Shown: positions 1-8,400, numbered from the stretch's first letter. The stretch is 64,000 nt of DNA from Vibrio sp. YMD68 (GCF_029958905.1 NZ_CP124614.1:2914001-2978000), one strand, 5' to 3'. Made by a program: numbers and translations. The notes: generated from the letters alone by a model not told the origin.

Positions 1-350
1 TTTTTTATTACTTCTCTTTTGTAGCGATTTGAAAACTCAAAAGATACTTTTTTATCTTTGACCGTCAACGTGTCAAAGAAAGGAGACCTTATATTATTTA
101 TTATTTCTTCAAGTTTAGAATGAACTAGATTGGCAGGTAAGAATCGATCATCAGAAAGCAACCCAACGGTTGAAAAATGTTGTATTCCCTTTATTTTGTT
201 TCTGACAAAAATAGAACTTGCATAAGCTAACACAGCCATAAAAACTTTTTGTTCCATGCTTGTATTAAAGTTAAATAATTCTCTATGTAGGTTGTGTTTG
301 GTGCTCATGATTGTGTTGGGTAGCCTTAAAAATATTTTGTTGTTTTCCAT
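1..350 (-). CDS. Plasmid replication initiator, Rep_3-like (5' part only)
   Basis: Open frame starting at the ATG at 348-350 and running off the left edge; 116 codons are visible. The N-terminal part carries a helix-rich stretch (MEQKVFMAVLAYAS) and a later segment ending KVSFEFSNRYKREVI, which resembles the first winged-helix domain of Rep_3/RepB-type initiators that bind iterons. Upstream lie an inverted repeat over the start codon and a four-copy iteron array, the arrangement expected for an iteron-controlled replicon. The family call rests on pattern plus context, since the second DNA-binding domain lies outside the window. Low GC content agrees with an acquired origin. Confidence 0.55.
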   Translation of the reverse strand, partial: MENNKIFLRLPNTIMSTKHNLHRELFNFNTSMEQKVFMAVLAYASSIFVRNKIKGIQHFSTVGLLSDDRFLPANLVHSKLEEIINNIRSPFFDTLTVKDKKVSFEFSNRYKREVIK

Positions 351-416
351 TGTAATAATCCTTTATTTTAATTTTTGTTGTTAGTTAAACTTCTAAAATT
401 AAGGGATTATTATAAT
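349..416 (-). promoter_or_regulatory. Inverted repeat over the rep start (candidate Rep operator)
   Basis: Arms at 349-365 and 400-416 match at 15 of 17 positions when one is inverted (ATTGTAATAATCC against GGATTATTATAAT). One arm overlaps the rep start codon and the other covers the likely promoter. Autorepression of rep by Rep dimers on such an inverted repeat is known from iteron plasmids; the role here is inferred. Confidence 0.4.
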
Positions 417-500
417 ATTTCCATAAAACACACTTTACTAAAGGTAATTTTATGCTATTAATATTTATATCTCTTTGGAATGAGAAGTTTAGTTAAAGAC

Positions 501-527
501 AGCCACCTGCTAAGTGGCTTTTTTTTT
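501..527 (+). terminator. Rho-independent terminator between rep and iterons
   Basis: Stem AGCCAC/GTGGCT with a 7-nt loop followed by nine T on the plus strand. No plus-strand gene is visible upstream, so it may end a short transcript antisense to the rep leader. Confidence 0.55.
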
Positions 528-568
528 GTCTTGATTTCAGTAGACCATTTATTCCTAATTAGTCAAGC

Positions 569-654
569 CTAGCCACCTGTCACCCAAAGATCTAGCTACC
601 TGTCACCCAAAAACCTAGTTGCTTGTCACCTCTCTACCTAGCTAATTGTCACCC
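569..654. repeat. Four iterons, 23-bp period
   Basis: Four direct repeats begin at 569, 592, 615 and 638, exactly 23 bp (two helical turns) apart. The shared core is CTAG, six variable bases, then TGTCACC; copies 1 and 2 are nearly identical and copies 3 and 4 diverge in the middle. Regular 20-23 bp repeats next to a rep gene are the signature of an iteron origin. Confidence 0.75.
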
Positions 655-745
655 TAATAAGATCACAATAAAAACTAATTCAGATATTTAAAAAAGAATA
701 TATATAAGATCATAGTGAAGATAAGTTTATTTTTTGTTTTTATCG
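655..745. other. AT-rich stretch beside iterons (candidate DNA-unwinding element)
   Basis: Directly after the last iteron lies a strongly AT-rich segment (TTTAAAAAAGAATATATATA and a T-rich run near 730). Iteron origins usually have an AT-rich unwinding region on one side of the repeats. No perfect DnaA box is visible here, which weakens the call. Confidence 0.35.
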
Positions 746-888
746 GCCTGAGGCCAAAGCATAAAAGATTATCTGATTATCCGAAGGAGCTTGCGGATGA
801 GGTTCTAAAATCCATTTTAAGCCAATTAAATGAAAAGCCTACCCTATTGGGTTGGCTTAATCTAAAAGTCTCGTATAGTGTAAATTAA
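715..888 (+). CDS. Short ORF of unknown function, possibly a remnant
   Basis: A GTG-initiated frame of 57 residues with a hydrophobic start (ISLFFVFIGL) and a helical, normally composed C-terminal half (PKELADEVLKSILSQLNEK). No Shine-Dalgarno sequence is evident. It could be a small replicon-associated gene or a decayed fragment; I do not recognise it. Confidence 0.22.
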   Translation: MKISLFFVFIGLRPKHKRLSDYPKELADEVLKSILSQLNEKPTLLGWLNLKVSYSVN

Positions 889-920
889 ATAAGTGTCAGG
901 GAGTTATATTTAACACATTA

Positions 921-2009
921 TTATTTTAAAAATCTAATTTGTAAGTTTAAATTGAAATACATATTTCCAAATTCTTCATAAAGCTCACCAAAATCATATC
1001 TTGATGTACTGGCAGTATCTAGCTTAGTATTTGAGAATAAGTAATCTTCAAATGCATTTTTATTATAAAGATGATAACAAAGTAATTCTCCATCATCTTT
1101 TACTATTAAATAACCACCAGTCGCATCATATTTACCTGTCCATACTTTTGCAGGGGTTAAGCCTAATGCAATATCTGTAAGCATTTTTTTAATTTTATAA
1201 GTATAAAAGAGATGTTTGTTTGTGTTATCAAAACCAAGAGGATTTAATTTCTCTAATTCGTCAACGAGATCAGAAAATTTTGAGGAACTTGTTGAATAAA
1301 AATTTAAAACAATTTCACTTATAATATCAGGAAGTAAACTATCAATTAAAATTAAGTTATTAGAAAACACAGTATTACTTATTCTTTCAAACTCAAATGC
1401 CCCGCCTAATTCTTTAATTTTTGAGACTCGCTTTAATAGTTTTTTAGGGTTCTCAATGGCATTTACTTCCAACATTTGTGTATTACTTAACCCTTGAACT
1501 TTATATTTAAAGTTCGTTGTCTTTCCTGCATTTAATAAAGTTGATGGGTTACCAAGTTGAGATTTAATGCTAAAACCAAGCACTGGTTGCTGGTTTGTTT
1601 TTTCATCATGTATAACTATTGTAATGTCTGTTTTTTGGCTTGATGAAGCTTTTAATGATTTACAATGAATCAGTCCCATAAACTGTTCAATTTCAGGGAT
1701 TGAGAACGTAGTATTTTTTTGTTTTTTATTTTTAAGGATTTGTTCAAGAGTTTTTTGAGCTTTTTTAGCAAACTCTGCTACTGGTAAATCCAAGAGTTTA
1801 TTACCATTGCTCGTAATAAAAACAACGTTTTGATTTAAAGAATACTCAAACTCTCCCGTAGATTCAGTTCTTAATACTTTAAGCACTGGATAAACAACAT
1901 CTTTAAGTTTTTCAATAGACTCATCTCCTGCATAAAGATTTTCATCGCCTAAAACTTTTAGAAGAGTGTATATTTCACTCCACTCTCCGATATTTCCTTT
2001 AATGCTCAT
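921..2009 (-). CDS. Type II restriction endonuclease, HpaII-like
   Basis: A 362-residue protein whose N-terminus (SIKGNIGEWSEIYTLLKVL) resembles the HpaII restriction endonuclease family, which cuts double-stranded DNA at CCGG. Its start overlaps the end of the cytosine methyltransferase gene by four bases (ATGA at 2006-2009), so methyltransferase is translated first and endonuclease follows by coupling, a safe order when a system enters a new host. The CCGG specificity is inferred from family and partner. No separate controller gene is visible. The gene is AT-rich like the rest of the left accessory segment. Confidence 0.8.
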   Translation of the reverse strand: MSIKGNIGEWSEIYTLLKVLGDENLYAGDESIEKLKDVVYPVLKVLRTESTGEFEYSLNQNVVFITSNGNKLLDLPVAEFAKKAQKTLEQILKNKKQKNTTFSIPEIEQFMGLIHCKSLKASSSQKTDITIVIHDEKTNQQPVLGFSIKSQLGNPSTLLNAGKTTNFKYKVQGLSNTQMLEVNAIENPKKLLKRVSKIKELGGAFEFERISNTVFSNNLILIDSLLPDIISEIVLNFYSTSSSKFSDLVDELEKLNPLGFDNTNKHLFYTYKIKKMLTDIALGLTPAKVWTGKYDATGGYLIVKDDGELLCYHLYNKNAFEDYLFSNTKLDTASTSRYDFGELYEEFGNMYFNLNLQIRFLK

Positions 2010-3271
2010 TTTAAATCCAATAAATTTAATATTTCTTGGGCTGTGGCTTGAATCGCAGGGACAGCAACAGAGTTGCCAAATTGTTTATATGCCTGAGCAT
2101 CCGAAACAACAATTTCATAAGTATCAGGAAAGCCCTGTAATCTTGCCCATTCTCTTGGTGTCATTTTTCGAATACCCTCTCGATTTACTTCACCTTTGAT
2201 TTTCGTTACGGGAATGAAATTCGTTAATTTATGATCCAAAACTAAATTACGCTCCCTCCCCATTCCACCACATACCACCGCATTAGCTATACCATTGCTA
2301 TCTAAAATCTGATAGCCAAAACCATTACCTTTATCTTCATGACGTTTTTTATGATTTACTAACGTTGATAGATATTGTGTAGATAAATAATATTTTACAG
2401 ACACTTCATTTTTTTCAAGGATATCATTAACACAAGGACTTGATTCCAATGGTTCAGGATATTCAAATGAGTTAATATTTAAGTCTTTTCTAAAACCAAC
2501 AATAAAGATTCTTTCTCTATTTTGTGGGACACCGAAGTCTTTCGCATTTATAATTCTTGGCTCAGGAACAAAGTAATCAAGATCTTCTCTTAACACATTT
2601 AATATTGTTGCTAGTGTTTTTCCCTTATCATGATTGGTTAAACCTTTAACATTCTCTAATAAAAACGCTTTGGGTTTGTGCTTTTTAATAATTTCAGCCA
2701 CATCAAAGAAAAGCGTCCCTCTCGTATCTTCAAAGCCACCTCTTTTACCTGCAATAGAAAATGCCTGACACGGGAAACCAGCGCATAAAACATCAAATGA
2801 CTGAGGTATTGCAGCCTTTGTTTCTGGCAATGTAATATCACCAAATGGTAATTTACCAAAGTTAGCTTTATAAGTTTGTTTTGAATAAGCATCCCACTCG
2901 CTAGAGAAAACGCAGGCACCACCAAGGTTTTGCAGTGCTAATCTAAACCCACCAATGCCTGCAAATAAATCTATAAAAGTAAAATTTGAGTTTTCTGGTG
3001 TTGGAAATGGACAGTTCATATATGAGCTATTAGTAATTGTATTCAATGTGTTATGGAGAAGATTTTCAGAGATATCTTTATTTGGAAACTTCCAAGATAA
3101 TACAGTTTCTAAAAACTTAAGCGCTTCATCTTTAAAATGTTCAGAGTATACAGCACCCTTATTATGTAAAAAATGAGTAAACGAAGCAATTTTATCTTGT
3201 TGATTATAAAAATCTTTTTTGAATTTTTTATTGTTCAATGTTTCTTGCAAGAAATCTTCTGTAATTAACAT
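2006..3271 (-). CDS. DNA (cytosine-5) methyltransferase, M.HpaII-like
   Basis: A 421-residue m5C methyltransferase. Visible motifs in order: SAM-binding motif I (FIDLFAGIGGFRLA, near residue 97), motif IV with the catalytic cysteine (GFPCQAFSIAGKRGG), motif VI (LLENVKGL), motif VIII (QNRERIFIVG), and motif X near the C-terminus (QFGNSVAVPA). An N-terminal extension of about 90 residues precedes motif I. The target-recognition region (about residues 300-370) closely resembles M.HpaII as I recall it, so CCGG is the probable target. It protects host DNA from the overlapping downstream endonuclease. Confidence 0.9.
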   Translation of the reverse strand: MLITEDFLQETLNNKKFKKDFYNQQDKIASFTHFLHNKGAVYSEHFKDEALKFLETVLSWKFPNKDISENLLHNTLNTITNSSYMNCPFPTPENSNFTFIDLFAGIGGFRLALQNLGGACVFSSEWDAYSKQTYKANFGKLPFGDITLPETKAAIPQSFDVLCAGFPCQAFSIAGKRGGFEDTRGTLFFDVAEIIKKHKPKAFLLENVKGLTNHDKGKTLATILNVLREDLDYFVPEPRIINAKDFGVPQNRERIFIVGFRKDLNINSFEYPEPLESSPCVNDILEKNEVSVKYYLSTQYLSTLVNHKKRHEDKGNGFGYQILDSNGIANAVVCGGMGRERNLVLDHKLTNFIPVTKIKGEVNREGIRKMTPREWARLQGFPDTYEIVVSDAQAYKQFGNSVAVPAIQATAQEILNLLDLK

Positions 3272-3515
3272 AAATAGATCCTATGATTATTTAACACAGC
3301 TTAACAAAACACTGTAATTATATACAGGATTTTTTATTTAGACATTGTATTATACATGAAGAACACAGGAGATAGGGAATCAACTTTTAGCCAACCCCCA
3401 AATAGGATAGATTCGTTGTCAATAGTAGATCTGTTTAGTATTATCTCTTTTGTGCAAGAACGGAATTTTGCATTGCTCGAAAGAGCTTGCGCCCCAACTA
3501 CAAAGGGGCATTAAA

Positions 3516-3797
3516 ATGAAAAAAAGTGATGAACTAACGCTAACTCACCAGATTCTACTTCAACAGTTTAACTATAGGGCTTTAATCCCTGTTGAAGAAC
3601 TTGCTGAACCATACTTGAATCTTGCACGTAGAACTGCTTTAAACAGGGCTAAAACGCATTCTTTGCCTTTTCCTTGCTTCAGGGTCGGTGATACGCAAAA
3701 GTCTCCGTATGTAGTAGCACTGAGCGATTTAGTCGATTTTATCAACAGAAGAGTTGAAGAGGAGAAAAGCTTATGGAAAAGCTTTCAAATTGGATGA
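3516..3797 (+). CDS. PrtN-like (pyocin activator family) regulator
   Basis: A 93-residue protein starting at the ATG at 3516, eight bases after a GGGG ribosome-binding site; the upstream extension of the frame is not needed. It has the PrtN-family layout: an opening helix ending in IPVEELAEPYL, a central basic helix, then PYVVALSDLVDFINRR. In Pseudomonas PrtN activates pyocin genes; in islands such small proteins often act as excisionase or activator partners of recombinases. A related protein lies at 13943-14182. A hairpin terminator follows. Confidence 0.6.
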   Translation: MKKSDELTLTHQILLQQFNYRALIPVEELAEPYLNLARRTALNRAKTHSLPFPCFRVGDTQKSPYVVALSDLVDFINRRVEEEKSLWKSFQIG

Positions 3798-3820
3798 TAA
3801 TTCTGGGAAGGAAAGTTGTT

Positions 3821-3850
3821 CCTGCTTCGGCAGGTTCAGCTTTTTTTTTT
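3821..3850 (+). terminator. Terminator after the PrtN-like gene
   Basis: Stem CCTGC/GCAGG closed by a TTCG tetraloop, six further bases, then a run of ten T, 23 bases after the stop codon. Confidence 0.7.
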
Positions 3851-3864
3851 ACTAGAAAAACGGG

Positions 3865-4039
3865 TGACCCCAGATGACCCCAAAGAATCTATTAAACCGA
3901 TATTGGTTAAAATTTGTAGATGCGATGGTAAAATATGTCACAATATGCAAGAATAAGGTAAAACGTTCAAAAACAATAACTTAAAATAGAATTAATTTAA
4001 AAAAGAAATCCTTTTGACCCCCAGATTAACCCCCAAATA
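3865..4039. repeat. Direct repeats of a TGACCCC-AGAT-ACCCC-AAA element
   Basis: Two related elements at 3865-3886 and 4015-4039 share TGACCCC(C)AGAT followed by (G/A)ACCCC(C)AAA. A half copy, AACCCCCAAATA, recurs at 3393-3404. These could be arm-type binding sites for a tyrosine recombinase. The rest of 3798-4427 holds no convincing gene; it also contains the attachment-like repeat at 4101 and a duplicated TTTTTGCCCT motif near 4200-4245. Confidence 0.4.
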
Positions 4040-4100
4040 CAAATACAATCAAATAAGTAATTGAAATAAATATATTTTCACCATCCAATCGCACCTATCT

Positions 4101-4126
4101 AGCATGGGAGCAATCGAAAATCGGGA
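4101..4126. repeat. Left attachment-like direct repeat (candidate attL)
   Basis: A 26-bp segment beginning AGCATGGGAGC and ending AATCGGGA recurs in the same orientation at 15182-15207 with three mismatches, all transitions; the three bases ATC also match just outside. It lies about 300 bp upstream of the recombinase start at 4428, a usual place for an attachment site. Confidence 0.5.
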
Positions 4127-4427
4127 ATGGTAGAAATGTGGGTTTTTCCCTTTCATTTCAAAAGCATCAGTTGTTTTTTGAGTCGCATCATTTTGCATCT
4201 TTTTGCCCTATTTAACCCGAAATTCGACCTTTTTTGCCCTGTTTGGACCATAGTTGTCCAAATCTGTCCCACAAAATGGTCGAGAAATTTACTCTAAAAT
4301 CGAAAAAAACATTAAGCAGCTAAAATAGCCTTCTTAATGCCGAAATGCCGATTCAAATCATGTTTTATTTGAAGAGCGGGGATTCTACATCAACTTCCCT
4401 TCTCACCCAAGCATGAGGATTTAAGCT

Positions 4428-5504
4428 ATGGCACGTTACTTTGTTGAGAAGATCACTAGAAAGACAGCAAAAGGGAATTTGTACCGCTGCCGAGTTCGTG
4501 AACGCTATTTAGGTAAAAGTATCATCGATAAAAGCAAGAGTTTCAAAACTAAACGTGAAGCGGAAGGCTGGGGACAGCGTGAGGTCGGGAAAATAGAAGG
4601 AGCTAAAGATGGTGGCTACCTTCCCCACAACGAAACAATAGGTGATTTAATCGAAATGGCCCTTGAGGATTCCTCAATGAATTCAAAACGTACTAAGTTC
4701 TCAAATCTTCGCCAACTGCTTAATTACCCTCTGAGTTTTGTGTCTTTGAATGACTTTAATGAAAATCATCTCATTCAACACTGCAAGCATCGAATTGAAA
4801 TCGATGGCATTAAGCCTCAAACCAATGCCGTAGAGATCTCGAACCTGCGCTCAATATTCAAAGCAGCTAAAGCAATATGGGGAATGACGATCAATGATCA
4901 TATTTTTAAACAAGCTCACCCAACACTTGTCTACATGAAGCTCATCACTAAAAGTGCTAGACGCAGCCGCCGACCAACTCAAGAAGAAATCAAACGGCTT
5001 CATAATGCTCTTTCTGAGCTAGAACAATCACCGAAGTGCTGCATTCCCTACTCCACTCTCTTTGAATTCTCTATTTTAACCTGTATGCGTATTGGCGAAA
5101 TTTGCTCTATACGCTGGGAAGATGTGAACGAAATACAAAGAGCGGTAAGAGTGCGGGATAGAAAAGACCCTCGTAAAAAGGAAGGTAACCATCAATGGGC
5201 TCCTTTACTTGGGGATGCCTGGGATATCTTGCAGAGACAACCCAAAGATGGCGACCTCATCTTTCCCTATAACTCGCGTAGTGTCACGGCAGGATTTCGT
5301 AGAACACGAAAAGAGCTAGGTATAGAGGATTTACGTTATCACGACTTAAGACGAGAAGGAGCGAGCCGCTTATTTGAGGCAGGATTTACCATTGAAGAAG
5401 TGGCGCAAGTTACTGGGCATCGTTCGCTGAATATCTTATGGCAGGTCTATACCGAGCTGTATCCAAATTCCTTACAAGGTAAAAAGGTAAAATCGGTGCT
5501 TTAA
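4428..5504 (+). CDS. Tyrosine recombinase/integrase
   Basis: A 358-residue site-specific recombinase. Catalytic residues are visible: Arg221 (CMRIGEICSIRW), His305 and Arg308 (YHDLRREGASRL), His331 (TGHRS) and nucleophile Tyr341 (WQVYTELY). An N-terminal arm-binding-like region and a SAM-like core-binding domain (about 65-165) come first. The start is supported by GAGGA nine bases upstream. The gene sits just inside the left attachment-like repeat, so it probably integrates and excises the 4.1-15.2 kb segment. Confidence 0.9.
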   Translation: MARYFVEKITRKTAKGNLYRCRVRERYLGKSIIDKSKSFKTKREAEGWGQREVGKIEGAKDGGYLPHNETIGDLIEMALEDSSMNSKRTKFSNLRQLLNYPLSFVSLNDFNENHLIQHCKHRIEIDGIKPQTNAVEISNLRSIFKAAKAIWGMTINDHIFKQAHPTLVYMKLITKSARRSRRPTQEEIKRLHNALSELEQSPKCCIPYSTLFEFSILTCMRIGEICSIRWEDVNEIQRAVRVRDRKDPRKKEGNHQWAPLLGDAWDILQRQPKDGDLIFPYNSRSVTAGFRRTRKELGIEDLRYHDLRREGASRLFEAGFTIEEVAQVTGHRSLNILWQVYTELYPNSLQGKKVKSVL

Positions 5505-5689
5505 TTGTTTTATTACATAGAAAGAGCAGAGCTCTCGCAGTTTATAGCCAACAATTCCAACTCATTTACAGTGATTCTTGGTTATCTTTCATATTACCCT
5601 CCTTAACGAATGCTCAGTGTAAGTAGCATTCAGCACTCTAGAGGGAATGAAATTTCACATTAAGGTCCAAGCAACACTGGGAATGGCAT

Positions 5690-5923
5690 TTAAAATTTTA
5701 ATATTGAAAACCACCACACTGCACCGAGAATAGACCACACTGGAAATATTAAGTAGAGAAAAGTAAAGAAGCTAAGCATAAGCCAGTTGTAGCCAATATT
5801 CCAAAATAGAAATAGAATAATAAGGAACGGGATATGGCACCACATTGGAAACGAAAAAACCGTTATGTCATCACTGTCTTTGCTAGACCCACCCGCTACC
5901 AAGAAACTTGTAAACCACCCCAT
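5690..5923 (-). CDS. Small membrane protein of unknown function
   Basis: A 77-residue protein with two long hydrophobic segments (about residues 27-43 and 48-72) rich in Phe and Trp. A strong Shine-Dalgarno sequence (AGGAGGA) lies just upstream of ATG, which argues that it is expressed. The preceding bases read GTTAGGAGG, and downstream on the same strand GTTAAGGAGG occurs near 5605, reminiscent of integron cassette boundaries, but paired attC arms are not clear. I do not recognise the family. Confidence 0.5.
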   Translation of the reverse strand: MGWFTSFLVAGGSSKDSDDITVFSFPMWCHIPFLIILFLFWNIGYNWLMLSFFTFLYLIFPVWSILGAVWWFSILKF

Positions 5924-7022
5924 ACTTCCTCCTAACGAGTCATAAGATTAAAATAACAGTCTTCGCAACAAACGTTGTACGGTTTACTTTATCGCCACAA
6001 ATATAAATCTCAATGCATAAAGTCGAGTTTCGGGAGAGAGATCCTAATGACAAGTGCGGTGCTAAACGATTTACAAACGAGTTTCTATGGAATGAAATAG
6101 AGATCTCAGGTTCAACATTACTACTACCCTACAAAGAGGCCAGCTAACAAAACATAACCCTCCGCAATCTAATCCCGCCCGTGAGCCAAAATTTAGCAAA
6201 AATACACTTTAATTTCGCAAAATAGCGTCCTTATTTCCGATATGACCTAGAAAATGGTGTTTTACTTATAACTCAAACAGCGTGCTTGATATTCATCCAT
6301 TGATGGATACGAGTGTGCAAACCAGATGGTGAAACTGGGATAAAAGGACACCCATTGTGCTGACCTAATTGGTCTTGCTCATTGATATATTGGGGGTGTA
6401 ATCCCTCGCCTAACCATAGCGATCAACTCGCTAACTGTGCATCGTAGCAATGTGATGTGAACAGATCTCTAGACCCAGTTTCATTCTGTGTCTCGGCTTG
6501 AAGATCTCAGGCCAAACTATCGTTCGTCTATTTTACATTTTCCTAGAAATCACCTAGGTAAGCTGAGCCTTATAAAAAATAGACGAACGAGACAGCCCCC
6601 AAGACAGCCCTTACTAGACATAGTCTCAGGACTGATTCACAGGCTTATATTCAGACATGAAAATACATGAAAACATGCTATTTCAGTCATATCAGGACCC
6701 AGTATTGTCAGTCGTATAAACCTATACGGAAGACTTGTGACGCAGCCACGTGTACTACTCCTAACTCTTCCAAGAGCAACCAACCTCATACCAATTTAAT
6801 TCATTCGCTATAGCTATGACCTCTCCTCCTATGAGATCTCAAAACTCAGTCACTAGCTATCTCAAACTGAACAAATTTCGTATGACTATCAAGCGTAAGA
6901 GGCGCATTTATCTCTCTATATCCTATCGGTGCCGCGCCCATATATTAGGCGCATTTACATTTATCGACAGCTAGCTGCAGCGAAAGGATGGTTCTTTATT
7001 TACAAATACTTAGGAATTACCC
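5924..7022. other. 1.1 kb without a convincing gene
   Basis: No credible coding frame on either strand. It contains a perfect 15-bp inverted repeat (6520-6590), several GAGATCTC palindromes or near-copies (6101, 6502, 6833, and 7305 inside the next gene), and AGGCGCATTTA twice at 6900-6910 and 6947-6957. It may be the long leader and control region of the second recombinase, or an attachment region. Confidence 0.4.
6520..6590. repeat. Perfect 15-bp inverted repeat
   Basis: TCGTTCGTCTATTTT at 6520-6534 is repeated as its exact reverse complement at 6576-6590, with 41 bp between that include CCTAG and CCTAGG. No T-run follows, so it is not a standard terminator. It could be a recombinase or regulator site, or a structured RNA. 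Confidence 0.6.
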
Positions 7023-8042
7023 ATGAAAATTTATCGACCGACAAATCGTACGGAGCGTACGAGCCCGAACGCTAGGAATTTTGGTTTACGTTCAAGAGAT
7101 ATGGACAGTGCAGCAAAGCACTCTCTCATAGAAAAGCATAATGCTAAGCAAATCGGCTATAAAACCGTAGCCGATCAGCACTCTCGCTTTAAACAGTTTA
7201 GTCGGTTCCTAAAAGAGGAGCACGGTATTAAGGATATGAGAAAGATAGATAAGGAGCATGTAGCTGCTTACGCTGAAAGGTTGAATGAGCGTTATGAGAA
7301 TAACGAGATCTCAGCAAAAACAACTCACGATTACCTTGCTGCCGTTAATAGCGTACTAGAGCAAGCCGTTGGAAATGGCTCACTAAAAGTAACAGGTAAA
7401 GAGGCTGGACTTCCTACTCGCACTGAGATTACTACCGTTAATAAATCAATCAACGAGCAACAGCATAAACAAGTTCTTAGCCAGCTACCTGAACGACTCT
7501 CATCTATGGCTGAACTTCAGCGTGAACTAGGCTTGCGCTTTCAAGAGTCATGTAAATCAAACCCTCAACAAATGCTCAAGGAAGCTTTATCTAATAAAGT
7601 TGTTACGGTTTCCAATGGCACAAAAGGTGGTCAAACACGCCAAGTACCAAGCTCATCACCAAAACAGATTGACGCATTGGAAAGAGCTGCAGCCATACAA
7701 GGGAACCACTACTCAATGATTCCCAAACCTCTCAGCTACGCTCAATTTCAAAGTGCAGCTTACAGAGAATACGCAAAGGTTGGCTTCCAACCACATAGTG
7801 AACGCCACGCCTATGCACATCAACGCTATTCAACACACCTAGAAAAACAAACGAATGTTTCAGGCCTTCAATGCCCTGTAGCTGTAGGGGTAAAACATGG
7901 CTTTGAGCACTTCAACTATCTCGCTGAAAAGATTGGATGTTCTGTCGAGCAAGCAAAAGCTTTTGATTACCAAGCACGTATGTGTGTAGCAGAGGAGCTT
8001 GGTCATCATCGTATTGGAATAACTAACAACTACTTAGGGTAG
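7023..8042 (+). CDS. Divergent tyrosine recombinase (Integrase_1-like)
   Basis: A 339-residue protein with an N-terminal SAM-like core-binding domain (about 40-120) and a catalytic domain with recognisable residues: Arg172 (GLRFQES), Lys in TKGGQTR near 200, His258 and Arg261 (HSERHAYA), His328 (GHHR) and Tyr337 (NNYLG) three residues from the C-terminus. It differs clearly from the recombinase at 4428. Thirteen bases downstream follows a short gene resembling a free core-binding domain. Such integrase-domain proteins occur on marine gammaproteobacterial mobile elements; the substrate is unknown. Confidence 0.75.
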   Translation: MKIYRPTNRTERTSPNARNFGLRSRDMDSAAKHSLIEKHNAKQIGYKTVADQHSRFKQFSRFLKEEHGIKDMRKIDKEHVAAYAERLNERYENNEISAKTTHDYLAAVNSVLEQAVGNGSLKVTGKEAGLPTRTEITTVNKSINEQQHKQVLSQLPERLSSMAELQRELGLRFQESCKSNPQQMLKEALSNKVVTVSNGTKGGQTRQVPSSSPKQIDALERAAAIQGNHYSMIPKPLSYAQFQSAAYREYAKVGFQPHSERHAYAHQRYSTHLEKQTNVSGLQCPVAVGVKHGFEHFNYLAEKIGCSVEQAKAFDYQARMCVAEELGHHRIGITNNYLG

Positions 8043-8055
8043 TAAGGAGCTTACC

Positions 8056-8355
8056 GTGGACAAAATTGATTACGAAATTTTCATGGGAACAAAACTGTTC
8101 AGACGAACAGGAGGGAAAAAAAACAGAAAGGAGCAAGTTCGCAACATGCGACGCTTCGCAGACTGGGTAAAGCAAGCCCATCCAGAAACAAAATCACTAG
8201 GCCAAGTAGGGCGTAAGCAGGTTGCACATTTTTGGCGAGCACACGCTGATAAATCTGAGTCGTATAAGCGCAATCTTTATTACGCAATCCGCTATATTTG
8301 GAAGGAGATCTTACATCGTACTGGTAATCCACCTCATTTTGAGAAGGTTAAGTAA
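8056..8355 (+). CDS. Stand-alone integrase core-binding (SAM-like) domain protein
   Basis: A 99-residue basic protein beginning at GTG, preceded by AAGGAG. Residues about 20-90 follow the helical pattern of the recombinase N-terminal SAM-like domain (FADWVKQAHPETKSLGQV, then QVAHFW and YKRNLYYAIRYIWKEIL), similar in layout to residues 45-125 of the recombinase just upstream. It has no catalytic domain. It may modulate the upstream recombinase by occupying core sites, or be the leftover of a second one. Confidence 0.55.
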   Translation: MDKIDYEIFMGTKLFRRTGGKKNRKEQVRNMRRFADWVKQAHPETKSLGQVGRKQVAHFWRAHADKSESYKRNLYYAIRYIWKEILHRTGNPPHFEKVK

Positions 8356-8365
8356 TGACGGAAAA

Positions 8366-8400
8366 AAAGCTCGTAAGGTGTGCTACGAGCTTTAAATCAT
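8366..8400 (+). terminator. Terminator after the recombinase pair
   Basis: Perfect 10-bp stem AAAGCTCGTA/TACGAGCTTT with an 8-nt loop, ten bases past the stop; the T-run is interrupted (TTTAAATCATTTTT), so termination may be partial. Confidence 0.5.

Noticed and set aside
1966-2199. 77-residue plus-strand frame over the junction of the restriction genes
   Set aside because: Antisense to the overlapping methyltransferase and endonuclease genes; no independent support.
6488-6670. 60-residue plus-strand frame
   Set aside because: It spans the 15-bp inverted repeat, has no ribosome-binding site and an odd basic composition.
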